Shown in pieces: positions 1-9,056 of a stretch of 47,602 bases of DNA. The stretch spans positions 1 through 47,602 of the forward strand of contig CAJUIT010000021.1 of the NCBI GenBank assembly GCA_910586565.1. The letters are read 5' to 3'. A program made the position numbers and the translations under genes. The notes beneath the pieces were generated by a model. It ran no database searches. It saw nothing but the letters and a program-made list of their open reading frames with translations, and was not told the origin of the DNA. The DNA is from an uncultured Muribaculaceae bacterium (GTDB lineage: Bacteria; Bacteroidota; Bacteroidia; Bacteroidales; Muribaculaceae). The stretch's first letter is position 1, and the number at the start of each line of letters is the position of its first letter.

Positions 1-46
1 TCATGTCGATGAGGGTACTCTTTCTTTTAATTTTTACTTTTCCCAT
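1..46 (-). CDS. exbD: ExbD/TolR-family biopolymer transport protein, 5' end only
   Basis: Partial gene running off the left edge. The minus strand from 46 reads ATG then codons for MGKVKIKRKSTLIDM. This short basic stretch ending in ID-M is the usual cytoplasmic N-terminus of Bacteroidetes ExbD proteins, just before the single membrane helix that carries the proton-binding Asp. A good ribosome site (AAGGAAAA, complement of 48-55) sits directly upstream. The gene starts 50 nt after the exbB stop, the usual exbB-exbD order. Only 15 codons are visible, so the family call rests on that signature plus the neighbour. Confidence 0.75.
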   Translation of the reverse strand, partial: MGKVKIKRKSTLIDM

Positions 47-96
47 ATTTTCCTTAATTAATATTGTGAATGACTATTTGTTGAGGAAAACGGGGA

Positions 97-960
97 TCAG
101 TGGGTAGCTGCGAACGACTGAACAATCGAGAAGCCGATTTCGTCGATAGCGTAGGTGAGGTTATCGATCTTGTTGGTGTAGAAGTTATAGGAGATAACTG
201 CGAATGCACCGGTTGCGATACCGAAAGCGGTGTTCACAAGAGCCTCAGAGATACCGGTCGAGAGTTCCGACGAGTCGGGAGCACCCGAAGCAGAAAGAGC
301 CTGGAATGATTTGATCATACCGATTACAGTACCGAGAAGACCAACGAGAGTACCGAGAGTTGTGAGGGTAGCCACGATGGGGAGGTTCTGCTGAAGCGAG
401 GGCATTTCGATTGCGGTAGCTTCTTCAACTTCTTTCTGAAGAGTAGCGATTTTCTGTTCTTTGGTCAGCACGGTGTTGCGGTCCATTTCCTCGTAGCGGT
501 TGAGAGCTGCGGAAACAACAGCGGCAACAGAACCTTTCTGCTTTTTGCAGAGAGCCTGAGCAGCGGCGATGTCGTTTTTGGCGAGGCATTTTTTGATTTC
601 AGCAACGAATTTTGCGATGCTGCCGGTGCCTTTGGCGCTCTTCAGAGCGATGGCGCGTTCAACAGAGAGAACGATAACGGTGAGGAAGAGAGTCTGGAGG
701 ATAGGCACGATGATACCGCCTTTGAAGATAGTGCCGATAAGGTCGATGGGGTGAGCCTTGGCATGTTCTTCACCTGCGAACCACATTGAAGCGCCGTCGA
801 ATCCTTCAGCGTCGAAGTGAGAGGGATGACCGAACACGAAGAGGAACAACAGCACTGCGATTACGAAGCAGGCGATGATCACCAGGAATGCGTTCTTGAT
901 ACCACGAACATTGCTACCGGGTTTAACGGTCGGAGCGGAATTGGGCTTTTGAGCTTCCAT
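97..960 (-). CDS. exbB: MotA/TolQ/ExbB proton channel family protein
   Basis: 287 aa inner-membrane proton channel subunit that, with ExbD, couples the proton motive force to TonB-dependent outer-membrane transport. Predicted membrane helices lie near residues 22-44, 80-101, 194-218 and 238-258. The C-terminal half carries the MotA_ExbB core: the TLTTLGTLVGLLGTVIGM stretch around 198-215 and the STGISEALVNTAFGIATG segment around 234-251. The N-terminal extension with a further helix is common in Bacteroidetes. It is first in the visible operon, 50 nt ahead of exbD. A promoter candidate lies at 1095-1127, giving a leader of about 130 nt. Confidence 0.93.
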   Translation of the reverse strand: MEAQKPNSAPTVKPGSNVRGIKNAFLVIIACFVIAVLLFLFVFGHPSHFDAEGFDGASMWFAGEEHAKAHPIDLIGTIFKGGIIVPILQTLFLTVIVLSVERAIALKSAKGTGSIAKFVAEIKKCLAKNDIAAAQALCKKQKGSVAAVVSAALNRYEEMDRNTVLTKEQKIATLQKEVEEATAIEMPSLQQNLPIVATLTTLGTLVGLLGTVIGMIKSFQALSASGAPDSSELSTGISEALVNTAFGIATGAFAVISYNFYTNKIDNLTYAIDEIGFSIVQSFAATH

Positions 961-1094
961 AATTTTTAAATAGGTCTTTGTTAAAGATGTTATTAATAAT
1001 GATAGTTATAATTCTTCAAGCGTTGGATGCGGTTTGTTTCAGAATGCTCCGATTTTCCGGAAATGGAAAGCTGAACAACAGCCCGGTGCACCGT

Positions 1095-1127
1095 GAAATT
1101 TATGTCAGGTTAAGGTTAAAAATCAAA
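1095..1127 (-). promoter_or_regulatory. Candidate exbB promoter
   Basis: On the minus strand a TTTG -33 element (1124-1127) is followed after 21 bp by TAAATTTC (1095-1102), one mismatch from the Bacteroidetes -7 consensus TAnnTTTG. It would start transcription near 1088, about 128 nt before exbB. Confidence 0.45.
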
Positions 1128-1230
1128 TCAAGCCTGTGACCGGGAATGCCATGTGCCATGACGGAAAGCTGCGGTTACGGCGCCGCCGTTCCGATGCATC
1201 ATTATGTGTGTCAACGGAATCTGTTAAATA

Positions 1231-1381
1231 ACAAAAAAGATGGAGAAAACTCGGGGGCACTCCTCATTTCATGGTACTTAAAGATTCGCTCTCACATTGC
1301 CGCCTTCAATCTCAGGCCGGCTTGATTCCGGCTCTCACACCGGTTAATGATGCATGGCAAAGGCCTATCCCTCGCAAAAGC
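1231..1381 (-). ncRNA. Candidate small structured RNA with its own promoter
   Basis: A full-consensus promoter (1388-1418) would start a minus-strand transcript near 1381. The transcript contains a GCCGG / CCGGC hairpin (1316-1332) nested inside a TTGCC / GGCAA stem (1297-1301 with 1356-1360). It ends with a GGAG...CTCC hairpin followed by six T (1234-1239), which could be a terminator. exbB appears to have a second promoter further downstream, so this would be a separate unit of about 145 nt. A 6S-like RNA is one possibility, but I could not fold the long closing stem expected of 6S. A long exbB leader is the alternative. Confidence 0.3.
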
Positions 1382-1387
1382 TAATTG

Positions 1388-1418
1388 CAAAATTATCATT
1401 ATATTTTTATCTGACAAA
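1388..1418 (-). promoter_or_regulatory. Full-consensus Bacteroidetes promoter upstream of candidate sRNA
   Basis: Minus strand: TTTG (1415-1418), 19 bp spacer, TAATTTTG (1388-1395). Both elements match the -33/-7 consensus exactly. Start expected near 1381, more than 400 nt before exbB. Confidence 0.6.
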
Positions 1419-1672
1419 ATTTTTGCAGATGATTTTCAGCACAGGATTACGTCATGTCGACATTCTGTGAGCAATCGGCACGCTTTTGCTTATTGCAAGC
1501 CATGATTTGTTACACCATTTCAAAAGTCTCGCGAGGTGCGCGCCGCAAAATAACGGCGAGGTCGTTGTGTCGCACCGTATCTCTAACGGATATTTCCCGT
1601 TTTCAATATGTCACGATGCACACTCACCCTATTTTTTTACACACTTTAATAAGAAGTGACAAAAATTATAGC

Positions 1673-1680
1673 TAACTTTG
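1673..1680 (+). promoter_or_regulatory. -7 element of the nqr operon promoter
   Basis: TAACTTTG matches TAnnTTTG exactly and lies 80 bp before nqrA. The -33 element is weak: TTTA at 1645-1648, with a long 24-bp spacer. Expected leader about 70 nt. Confidence 0.55.
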
Positions 1681-1760
1681 CCCGCAAATTCCGAATTGTG
1701 GAAATTTTTCTCTAATAGTCCCCACACATTCATTCAAACAACGATAGAACTGACCCATAA

Positions 1761-3107
1761 ATGAGCAACGGCATCAAAGTGAAAAAAGGCCTCGACCTCC
1801 GGCTGGAGGGCGCAGTGGCCGATCCCTTGCATGTTTCAGTAAAACCGGTCGCAGTTGTAGCCGTAACCCCCGACGATTTTCAAGGCATCGTGCCAAAGCC
1901 CGACGTGCGCGAAGGCGACGATGTGCTGGCAGGGCAACCGCTCTTTCACGACAAGCGTTTCACTCAAATAAAATTTGTGAGCCCGGCAGCGGGCAAAGTA
2001 AAAGCCGTTGTGCGCGGCGAACGCAGAAAAATTCTGCGCATCGAAGTTGAGGTTGCAGGTGAGAAAACCCTCACCCACTCCACCGAAAAAGTTCTCACCG
2101 ACGCAACCGCTGCAAAACAGCTGCTGCTCGAATCGGGGCTGTGGGGAATGATGACCCAGCGCCCCTACGCCATCGTGCCCAATCCCGAGGCCGAGATACG
2201 CGACATTTTCGTGACCGGGTTCGACTCCGCACCCTTGGCCGAGAACCGCACCGAGTTTACCGACAGCGAACGCAGAAGCATGCAGGCGGCCGTGAAACTG
2301 CTGGGGCTCCTCACCAAGGGGAAAGTGTATGTATCGCGCCGCGACACACAGGATTTTCCCGAACTTGCGGGCGCTGAGACAATCGTTGTCGACGGCCCCC
2401 ACCCGGCCGGCAACTGCGGCACCCTCATCGCCGCATTGAAGCCGGTCAACAAAGGTGAAACCGTTCTATGCCTCGACCTCCCCACCCTCATCCGCATCGG
2501 AGCCACAGCCACAACCGGGGTTCTCCCCACCGAAACAGTTGTTGCACTCACCGGCTCGGAGGTGATTGAGCCGAAACTTGTGCGCACTCTCATGGGCGCA
2601 TCCATCGCTGACCTCCTCAAAGGTGAGGTTAAAACCGACGGCTGCCACCACCGCATCATTTCGGGCAACGTGCTCACCGGTGTGGCAACACCGCCCGACG
2701 GCTACCTCCATTTCCCCTACACTCAGGTGACGGTGATTCCCGAAGGTGACGATGTTGACGAATTCATGGGATGGGCCTCGGTTTCCCCCTCGAAAATGAG
2801 CACCAGCCCCTCATTCCCCGGTCATTTCCTCGGCAAAAAGCTCTTCCGCCCCGACGCACGCCTGCAGGGTGGCCGCAGAGCCATGATTATGAGCGGCGAA
2901 TATGACCGCGTGATGCCGATGGATATCCTCCCCGAATACCTTATTAAAGCTATTCTCGCCCGCGACATCGACCGCATGGAGCAACTCGGCATCTATGAAG
3001 TGGCACCCGAGGATTTCGCTCTGGCCGAATACTCCGACACCTCCAAGCTCGAGCTTCAGAAAATCGTGCGCGAAGGGCTCGACTATCTGCGCAAAGAGTT
3101 GGAATAA
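1761..3107 (+). CDS. nqrA: Na+-translocating NADH:quinone reductase subunit A
   Basis: 448 aa, the normal NqrA length. NqrA is the peripheral cytoplasmic subunit of the sodium-pumping NADH:ubiquinone/menaquinone oxidoreductase and carries a quinone-binding site. The N-terminal biotinyl-lipoyl-like region includes KGLDLRLEG (residues 9-17) and the GDDVLAGQPLF segment (52-62). The C-terminus has the typical GWASVSPSKMSTSPSFPG stretch around 338-355. No membrane helix is predicted, as expected. It is the first gene of a complete nqrABCDEF operon, with 56 bp to nqrB. ATG at 1761 fits the family N-terminus. Confidence 0.97.
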   Translation: MSNGIKVKKGLDLRLEGAVADPLHVSVKPVAVVAVTPDDFQGIVPKPDVREGDDVLAGQPLFHDKRFTQIKFVSPAAGKVKAVVRGERRKILRIEVEVAGEKTLTHSTEKVLTDATAAKQLLLESGLWGMMTQRPYAIVPNPEAEIRDIFVTGFDSAPLAENRTEFTDSERRSMQAAVKLLGLLTKGKVYVSRRDTQDFPELAGAETIVVDGPHPAGNCGTLIAALKPVNKGETVLCLDLPTLIRIGATATTGVLPTETVVALTGSEVIEPKLVRTLMGASIADLLKGEVKTDGCHHRIISGNVLTGVATPPDGYLHFPYTQVTVIPEGDDVDEFMGWASVSPSKMSTSPSFPGHFLGKKLFRPDARLQGGRRAMIMSGEYDRVMPMDILPEYLIKAILARDIDRMEQLGIYEVAPEDFALAEYSDTSKLELQKIVREGLDYLRKELE

Positions 3108-3163
3108 CCTCTCAATCAACCGATAATTCACCAACACAACGATAATTCACCTCAGCGTTTCAA

Positions 3164-4378
3164 ATGAAAGCTCTGAAAAAATTAATGGATAAGGCGCGTC
3201 CCGCCTTTGAGCCGGGAGGAAAGCTGCACGCTTTCCGTTCGGTCTACGACGGCTTCGACACGTTCCTTTTCACCCCCAATGAGACTTCGCGTTCGGGCGT
3301 GCACATCCACGACAGCATCGACTCCAAACGCACAATGATTATTGTAATCGCGGCATTGCTCCCCTGCCTGCTGTTCGGAATGTACAACACCGGCTATCAG
3401 CATTGGATTGCATGCGGCGAGAGTGAGTTCCCCTTCTGGTCGCTGCTTCTCTACGGTTTTCTGGCCGTGCTGCCCCGCATCGTGGTTTCCTACGTGGTTG
3501 GCCTCGGCATCGAATTCACCGTTGCCCAATGGCGCAAGGAAGAGATTCAGGAAGGATTCCTGGTGACAGGTATCCTGATTCCAATGATTTGCCCCATCGA
3601 AACCCCGCTGTGGATGATTGCCGTGGCAACAGCTTTCAGCGTAATCTTCGTGAAAGAGGTGTTTGGCGGAACAGGCTACAACATTTTCAATGTGGCACTT
3701 GTGACCCGCGCATTCCTTTTCTTCGCCTACCCCGCCAAGATGAGCGGCGACAGCGTGTTTGTGTCGCTCAACTCCATGCTCGGCGTCGGGGGTGAGGTGG
3801 CCGACGGTTTCACCGGCGCCACCCCTCTGGGCCAGATTGCCACATCGGGAGCCACATCGGCTCAGGAACTTGCCTCTTCGCTGACAACGCTCACCAACGA
3901 GCCCCTTTCAACGTGGGATATGTTCCTCGGTCTCATTCCCGGCTCTTTCGGCGAAACCTCCACTCTGTGCATCCTCATCGGCGCGGCAATCCTGCTGTTC
4001 ACCCGCATCGCCAGCTGGCGAATCATCCTTTCGGTGTTTGCCGGCGGCGCAGTGATGGCGCTTATCGCCAACTGGTGTGCCACACCCACTTATCCCGCCT
4101 CGTTCCTGTCGGTGGGCGACCAGCTCTGCCTCGGCGGCTTCGCCTTCGCGGCCGTGTTCATGGCACCCGACCCGGTGACCTCATGCCGCACCAACACAGG
4201 TAAATACATCTACGGCTTCCTTGTGGGGGTGGTTGCAATCCTCATCCGCACCTACAACAACGGCTATCCCGAAGGGGCCATGCTCGCAGTGCTCCTGATG
4301 AACGCTCTGGCACCCCTCATCGACTATTGCGTTGTCGAGGCCAATGTGCGCCGCCGTCTGCGCCGCACCAAAGCCTAA
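3164..4378 (+). CDS. nqrB: Na+-translocating NADH:quinone reductase subunit B
   Basis: 404 aa polytopic membrane subunit that carries a covalent FMN and riboflavin and forms much of the Na+ path. The flavinylation motif is visible as DGFTGATPLG (residues 214-223); Thr220 is the predicted FMN-phosphate attachment site, by analogy with the Vibrio enzyme. The GGTGYNIFNVALVTRAFLFF stretch (168-187) and the C-terminal DPVTSCRTNTGKYIYG segment are typical of the NqrB/RnfD family. About ten hydrophobic helices are evident. An ApbE flavin transferase must act on it, but none is encoded in this window. Confidence 0.97.
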   Translation: MKALKKLMDKARPAFEPGGKLHAFRSVYDGFDTFLFTPNETSRSGVHIHDSIDSKRTMIIVIAALLPCLLFGMYNTGYQHWIACGESEFPFWSLLLYGFLAVLPRIVVSYVVGLGIEFTVAQWRKEEIQEGFLVTGILIPMICPIETPLWMIAVATAFSVIFVKEVFGGTGYNIFNVALVTRAFLFFAYPAKMSGDSVFVSLNSMLGVGGEVADGFTGATPLGQIATSGATSAQELASSLTTLTNEPLSTWDMFLGLIPGSFGETSTLCILIGAAILLFTRIASWRIILSVFAGGAVMALIANWCATPTYPASFLSVGDQLCLGGFAFAAVFMAPDPVTSCRTNTGKYIYGFLVGVVAILIRTYNNGYPEGAMLAVLLMNALAPLIDYCVVEANVRRRLRRTKA

Positions 4379-4434
4379 CCCCCACCCCAAGTCAACATCA
4401 CTAAACGAAAACGACCTCCACTTCCAATTCCGAT

Positions 4435-5142
4435 ATGATTAACAAACAAAGCAACGTCTACACCATTGTCTACATCACGGTGATGGTAATCGTTGTCGGG
4501 GCGGCACTGGCATTCACATCAATGTCGCTTAAGGACAAACAGCTCGAAAATGCCGATGCCGACAAAATGAAGCAGATTCTGCAGTCGGTTCATGTGGCCA
4601 CCGACCGTTCAACGGTTGTGAGCGACTACGGCAAATACATTGTCAACACATTCGTTGTCAACAGTCTCGGCCAACAGATTGAGGATGCCGACGCATTCTC
4701 AATCGACGTAGCCGCCGAGGTGAAGAAACCCGAAGCCGACCGCGCCCTCCCCGTTTACGAATGTCGCCTCGACAACAACGAGACAAAATATATTCTCCCC
4801 CTCTCGGGCATGGGCCTGTGGGGACCCATCTGGGGATATGTGGCACTTGATGCCGACGGCACCACCATCTACGGCGCCTTCTTCGACCACCAGGGGGAAA
4901 CCCCGGGTCTCGGAGCCGAAATCACCAAACCGGCTTTCACCGACCAGTTCGACGGCAAGCACCTTTTCAAAGACGGTGCGTTCCAACCCGTCACGGTTGT
5001 GAAAAAAGGTCAGCTCCCCACCAACGGAGAAGACTACGTCGACGGCATTTCAGGTGGCACAATCACATCGAAAGGTGTGGCCTCGATGCTCGACGATTGC
5101 CTGCGCCCCTACCGCGCTTTTCTTGAATCACTCAGCAAATAA
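4435..5142 (+). CDS. nqrC: Na+-translocating NADH:quinone reductase subunit C
   Basis: 235 aa subunit with one N-terminal membrane helix (about 9-30) and a periplasmic FMN-binding domain. The second covalent FMN site is the D-G-I-S-G-G-T-I-T motif at 203-211. Thr209 is the likely acceptor; the usual Ala before it is Gly here, which I believe is a tolerated Bacteroidetes variant. The GMGLWGPIWGYVALD segment (125-139) and GETPGLGAEI (154-163) are family landmarks. The short distance to nqrD (8 bp) suggests coupled translation. Confidence 0.96.
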   Translation: MINKQSNVYTIVYITVMVIVVGAALAFTSMSLKDKQLENADADKMKQILQSVHVATDRSTVVSDYGKYIVNTFVVNSLGQQIEDADAFSIDVAAEVKKPEADRALPVYECRLDNNETKYILPLSGMGLWGPIWGYVALDADGTTIYGAFFDHQGETPGLGAEITKPAFTDQFDGKHLFKDGAFQPVTVVKKGQLPTNGEDYVDGISGGTITSKGVASMLDDCLRPYRAFLESLSK

Positions 5143-5150
5143 CAGCTATC

Positions 5151-5777
5151 ATGGCAGAAAAAGTTAGCAACAAGGATATTTTTTTCAATCCTTTCTCGAA
5201 GGATAACCCCGTGATTGTGCAGGTGCTCGGCATCTGCTCCTGTCTGGCGGTTACGGCCAAACTCGAACCGGCTCTCGTGATGGGCATTTCGGTTATCGCC
5301 GTGCTCGCCTTCTCCAACGTAATCATCTCGTTGATTCGCAACACCATCCCCACCAACATCCGCATCATCGTGCAGCTCGTTGTGGTGGCGGCGCTGGTAA
5401 TCATAGTCAACCAGCTGCTGCTGGCCTACGCCTACGACGTGAGCAAACAGCTCTCGGTGTTCATCGGCCTCATCATCACCAACTGCATTCTCATGGGGCG
5501 CCTTGAGGCTTTCGCGATGGGCAACAAACCCTGGCCGTCGTTCCTCGACGGTGTGGGCAACGGCATAGGCTACACAATCATCCTGGTTATCGTGGGCTTT
5601 TTCCGCGAACTGCTCGGCAGCGGTACCCTCATGGGCTATCAGGTTGTGCCCCAGTCGTTCTACGACGCCGGATATGCCAACAACGGCCTGATGATTCTCC
5701 CCCCGATGGCACTCATCGTTGTGGCGTGCATCATCTGGGTTCACCGCTCACGCAACAAAGAACTTCAGGAGAAGTGA
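5151..5777 (+). CDS. nqrD: Na+-translocating NADH:quinone reductase subunit D
   Basis: 208 aa membrane subunit homologous to RnfE, with six predicted helices. With NqrE it forms the inverted-repeat membrane pair that binds an iron centre ([2Fe-2S]) between conserved cysteines. The region VLGICSCLAVTAKLEPALVM (residues 24-43) includes the conserved Cys and matches the NqrD/RnfE signature, as does NCILMGRLEAFAMGNKP (about 111-127). A 117-bp gap with no obvious promoter separates it from nqrE. Confidence 0.96.
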   Translation: MAEKVSNKDIFFNPFSKDNPVIVQVLGICSCLAVTAKLEPALVMGISVIAVLAFSNVIISLIRNTIPTNIRIIVQLVVVAALVIIVNQLLLAYAYDVSKQLSVFIGLIITNCILMGRLEAFAMGNKPWPSFLDGVGNGIGYTIILVIVGFFRELLGSGTLMGYQVVPQSFYDAGYANNGLMILPPMALIVVACIIWVHRSRNKELQEK

Positions 5778-5894
5778 AAAACGGCGACCGACACCCGCAC
5801 CTCCCCACATCCCACCTCAACTCATCCGCGCCACGGCAGCAGATGAAACACACAAACAAAACTCACCGACTCACAGATCCCTACATAGCTTAAA

Positions 5895-6512
5895 ATGGAA
5901 AATCTGAATCTGTTCATACGGTCGATTTTCGTCGACAACATGGTGTTTGCCTACTTTTTGGGCATGTGCTCCTTTTTGGCCGTATCGAAAAACGTAAAAA
6001 CCGCCTTCGGACTCGGCGTTGCGGTCACCTTCATGCTTGTGGTGACCCTCCCGGTCAACTATCTGCTTGAGAACTACGTGCTGAAAGCAGGTGCTCTGAG
6101 CTGGCTGGGCGAAGATTTCGCCGATGTCGACCTCAGCTTCCTGTCGCTCATCATGTTCATCGCCGTAATCGCTTCGATGACTCAGCTCGTTGAGATGGCG
6201 GTTGAGAAGTACTCCCCCTCGCTCTACGCCTCGCTCGGCATCTTCCTGCCGCTCATCGCCGTTAACTGTGCGATTCTCGGCGGCTCGCTCTTCATGCAGC
6301 AGCGCGAGTTTGCCAACGTGTGGACCGCCACATGCGCCGGCGCCGGATGGGGTCTCGGCTGGCTGCTCGCCATCACCGCAATCGCAGCAATCCGCGAGCG
6401 CGTAGCCACCTACTCGAATGTGCCCGCCCCCCTGCGCGGAATCGGCATCACCTTCATTCTCTGCGCCCTGATGGGTATCGCATTCATGAGTTTCCTCGGC
6501 ATTAAAATTTAG
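5895..6512 (+). CDS. nqrE: Na+-translocating NADH:quinone reductase subunit E
   Basis: 205 aa membrane subunit homologous to RnfA, six predicted helices. The N-terminal FVDNMVFAYFLGMCSFLAVS stretch (residues 13-32) carries the conserved Cys, and NCAILGGSLFMQQREF (about 117-132) the second. These match the NqrD/NqrE Cys pairs that hold the membrane iron centre. It lies 42 bp before nqrF. Its length and both signatures are complete. Confidence 0.96.
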   Translation: MENLNLFIRSIFVDNMVFAYFLGMCSFLAVSKNVKTAFGLGVAVTFMLVVTLPVNYLLENYVLKAGALSWLGEDFADVDLSFLSLIMFIAVIASMTQLVEMAVEKYSPSLYASLGIFLPLIAVNCAILGGSLFMQQREFANVWTATCAGAGWGLGWLLAITAIAAIRERVATYSNVPAPLRGIGITFILCALMGIAFMSFLGIKI

Positions 6513-6554
6513 TGTTTCACGATAAACGCACCACAATAGTCAACAAAGTCAACA

Positions 6555-7847
6555 ATGATACTCAACGCCCTATCGCCCATGAGTGCCACACTCCTGTCGG
6601 GCATCGGAATTTTTCTGCTCATAACGCTGCTGCTCGTCATCGTGCTGCTCGTTGCCAAGCATTACCTTGTTAGTTCGGGAAAAGTCACCGTCACCATCAA
6701 CGACGACCGCAAGGTTGACGTTGAATCGGGACGCCCCCTGCTCTCGGCCCTCGCCACCGAAAACGTGTTTCTCCCCTCGGCCTGCGGCGGCAAAGGCAGC
6801 TGCGGCCAGTGCAAAGTGCGCGTAACCGAAGGTGGAGGCGAGATTCTGCCAACCGAAGCCGTGCATTTCACCCGCAAGGAGATTAAAGACGACTGGCGAC
6901 TGGCCTGTCAGGTGAAGGTGAAGAACGACATGGCAATCAAAGTGCCGGCATCGGTTCTCGACATCAAGGAATATGAATGCACCGTGGTGTCGAATAACAA
7001 CGTGGCCACCTTTATCAAGGAATTTATCGTTGCCCTTCCCGAAGGCGCCCACATAAACTTCATCCCCGGCTCCTACGCACAGATAAAGATTCCGCCCTTC
7101 AACATCGACTACGACAAGGATATTGACAAAGCCTCGATTGGCGCTGAATATCTCCCCGCATGGGAAAAGTTCGGATTGTTCAATCTCAAGTGCGTGAACA
7201 CCGAAACAACCGTGCGCGCCTACTCAATGGCCAACTATCCCGCCGAGGGTGACCGCTTCATGCTCACCGTGCGAATCGCCACACCTCCGTTCAAGCCGAA
7301 ACCCGAAGTTGGCTTCATGGATGTCAATCCCGGCATCGCGTCGAGCTATATTTTCACCCTCAAACCGGGCGACAAAGTGCTGATGAGCGGCCCCTACGGC
7401 GACTTCCACCCCATTTTCGACTCGAAGAACGAAATGATGTGGATTGGCGGCGGTGCAGGTATGGCACCTCTGCGCGCGCAAATCATGCACATGACCAAGA
7501 CACTCAAGACCACCGATCGTGTGATGAACTACTTCTACGGTGCCCGCGCACTCAACGAAGTGTTCTATCTCGACGACTTCCTGCAGCTTGAAAAAGAATT
7601 CCCCAACTTCAAGTTCCATCTGGCGCTCGACCGTCCCGACCCCGCTGCCGACGCCGCCGGCGTGAAGTACACTCCGGGATTCGTGCATCAGGTGATCTAC
7701 GACACCTACCTCAAGAACCACGAATCGCCCGAGGATATCGAATACTACATGTGCGGCCCCGGCCCGATGAGCAACGCCGTGAACGGTATGCTCGACTCAC
7801 TTGGCGTTGACCCCGCCAACATCCACTACGATAACTTCGGAGGTTGA
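6555..7847 (+). CDS. nqrF: Na+-translocating NADH:quinone reductase subunit F
   Basis: 430 aa electron-entry subunit: NADH to FAD to [2Fe-2S]. One N-terminal helix (about 15-35) anchors it. A plant-type ferredoxin domain follows with ligands Cys77, Cys83, Cys86 and Cys118. The FAD domain has R-A-Y-S-M-A near residue 223, and the NADH domain has GGGAGMAPLR near 299-308 and YYMCGPGPM near 397-405. Last gene of the nqr operon. A GC-rich inverted repeat at 7860-7881 lies just after the stop but lacks a T tract. NqrM, the maturation factor for the membrane iron centre, is not in the window. Confidence 0.97.
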   Translation: MILNALSPMSATLLSGIGIFLLITLLLVIVLLVAKHYLVSSGKVTVTINDDRKVDVESGRPLLSALATENVFLPSACGGKGSCGQCKVRVTEGGGEILPTEAVHFTRKEIKDDWRLACQVKVKNDMAIKVPASVLDIKEYECTVVSNNNVATFIKEFIVALPEGAHINFIPGSYAQIKIPPFNIDYDKDIDKASIGAEYLPAWEKFGLFNLKCVNTETTVRAYSMANYPAEGDRFMLTVRIATPPFKPKPEVGFMDVNPGIASSYIFTLKPGDKVLMSGPYGDFHPIFDSKNEMMWIGGGAGMAPLRAQIMHMTKTLKTTDRVMNYFYGARALNEVFYLDDFLQLEKEFPNFKFHLALDRPDPAADAAGVKYTPGFVHQVIYDTYLKNHESPEDIEYYMCGPGPMSNAVNGMLDSLGVDPANIHYDNFGG

Positions 7848-7931
7848 GGCTTGCCGCCACGCCCCCTTTAACCGGAGGGCGCACACCGACATCAAGCCCC
7901 GATTTTCCCCTCACAATCATCTCCACTACTG

Positions 7932-8960
7932 ATGATTAGAATAACTGACGATACCGACATCAAATCAATGACCACATTCGGCCTCAAAGCCGAATGTGGC
8001 CGTTTGATTGAATATGACACCGTTGCCGACCTTCAGCAGCTACATGCCGAAGGCGAACTCCGCAACCTCCTCCCGCTTGGGGGTGGAAGCAATCTGCTGT
8101 TCACCACCGGGCGCTTCAACGGCACGGTTCTGCACTGCACCTCAACAGCCGTCGACATATCCGCCCCCGAACCCGACGGCACCTGCCTGCTGACTGCGGC
8201 TGCCGGATGCACTCTCGATGACCTATGCCGCATTGCATGCGACCGCAACCTGTGGGGGGTGGAAAACCTCTCGGGCATCCCCGGTGAAATCGGGGGCGCC
8301 GCCGTGCAGAACGTTGGCGCCTACGGAACTGAATTCAAGGATGTGGCTGAAGCCGTCAACTGCTTCGACATCGTCAGCGGCGAAGCGGTCGTGCTGTCGG
8401 CCCACGAATGCAGATATGGCTACCGCGACTCGGTATTTAAACATAAACCCGCCTCGGAACGTTTAATTGTTACAAGTGCTATCCTGCGGTTAACCACCGT
8501 TCCAGCGCCCCGGTTGGGCTACGCCGCCCTGGCCAACAGATTCGCCGGCAAAACGCCCGAAGAACTCACACCCGCGATGCTTAGAGAAGCCGTAACCTCG
8601 CTGCGCGACGGCAAATTGCCCGACCCGGCCAAGGTGGGGAGCGCAGGCAGCTTTTTCAAGAATCCCGTTGTAAGCGCCGAAACCTATCGAAAAATGCAAA
8701 GCGAAAGCAACATCCCCGTTCCGGGACATGAGCTTGCCTCGGGCGAGGTGAAGCTCTCGGCCGCTTGGCTCATCGACCATGCCGGTTGCAAATCGTTCAC
8801 CTCGGGAGGAGCTGCCGTGTGGCAATCGCAGCCGCTGGTTATCGTCAACGCCACAGGCAACGCCACCGGAGCCGATGTAACAGCACTTGAAAGCCGGATA
8901 ATCATGGCGGTTGCCCAACGTTTCGGCGTGACGCTCAACCCCGAGGTAATCCACATTTAG
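7932..8960 (+). CDS. murB: UDP-N-acetylenolpyruvoylglucosamine reductase
   Basis: 342 aa flavoenzyme that reduces UDP-GlcNAc-enolpyruvate to UDP-MurNAc with NADPH, the second committed step of peptidoglycan synthesis. The FAD-binding loop LPLGGGSNLLF is at 47-57, the IPGEIGGAAVQNVGAYG segment lies near 116-132, and the catalytic Ser is in GSAGSFFKNP around 236-245. The C-terminus ends with NPEVIHI, as in long (type I, E. coli-like) MurB. Located 85 bp after nqrF and directly before murA, from which a strong terminator separates it. Confidence 0.96.
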   Translation: MIRITDDTDIKSMTTFGLKAECGRLIEYDTVADLQQLHAEGELRNLLPLGGGSNLLFTTGRFNGTVLHCTSTAVDISAPEPDGTCLLTAAAGCTLDDLCRIACDRNLWGVENLSGIPGEIGGAAVQNVGAYGTEFKDVAEAVNCFDIVSGEAVVLSAHECRYGYRDSVFKHKPASERLIVTSAILRLTTVPAPRLGYAALANRFAGKTPEELTPAMLREAVTSLRDGKLPDPAKVGSAGSFFKNPVVSAETYRKMQSESNIPVPGHELASGEVKLSAAWLIDHAGCKSFTSGGAAVWQSQPLVIVNATGNATGADVTALESRIIMAVAQRFGVTLNPEVIHI

Positions 8961-8987
8961 AGTGTGTTTACGTTTAACACACTTTTA
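8961..8987 (+). terminator. Intrinsic terminator after murB
   Basis: AGTGTGTT (8961-8968) pairs perfectly with AACACACT (8976-8983) over a 7-nt loop and is followed by TTT. It begins immediately after the murB stop codon. Confidence 0.75.
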
Positions 8988-9056
8988 ACAGGCAAAATTT
9001 ACATCACAAACAGAGAGGGAATAAACTACGGTCACTAACCCACCCCATCACATGCC

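Larger units (their letters stand above)
961..1760. other. Large intergenic region between divergent exbB and nqrA
   Basis: Eight hundred bases with no convincing protein gene. It holds two minus-strand promoter candidates (1095-1127 and 1388-1418), one plus-strand promoter candidate for nqr (1673-1680), and a hairpin-rich stretch at about 1231-1381 that may be a small RNA. The longest open frame (1454-1675, plus) ends in low-complexity sequence, resembles no family I know, and runs into the nqr promoter. Confidence 0.6.

Noticed and set aside
1454..1675. 73-codon plus-strand open frame in the exbB-nqrA gap
   Set aside because: No family resemblance, low-complexity end, and it runs into the nqr -7 element.
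7860..7881. GC-rich inverted repeat after nqrF
   Set aside because: CGCCC/GGGCG stem lacks a T tract; it may weakly terminate but I could not support it as a feature.
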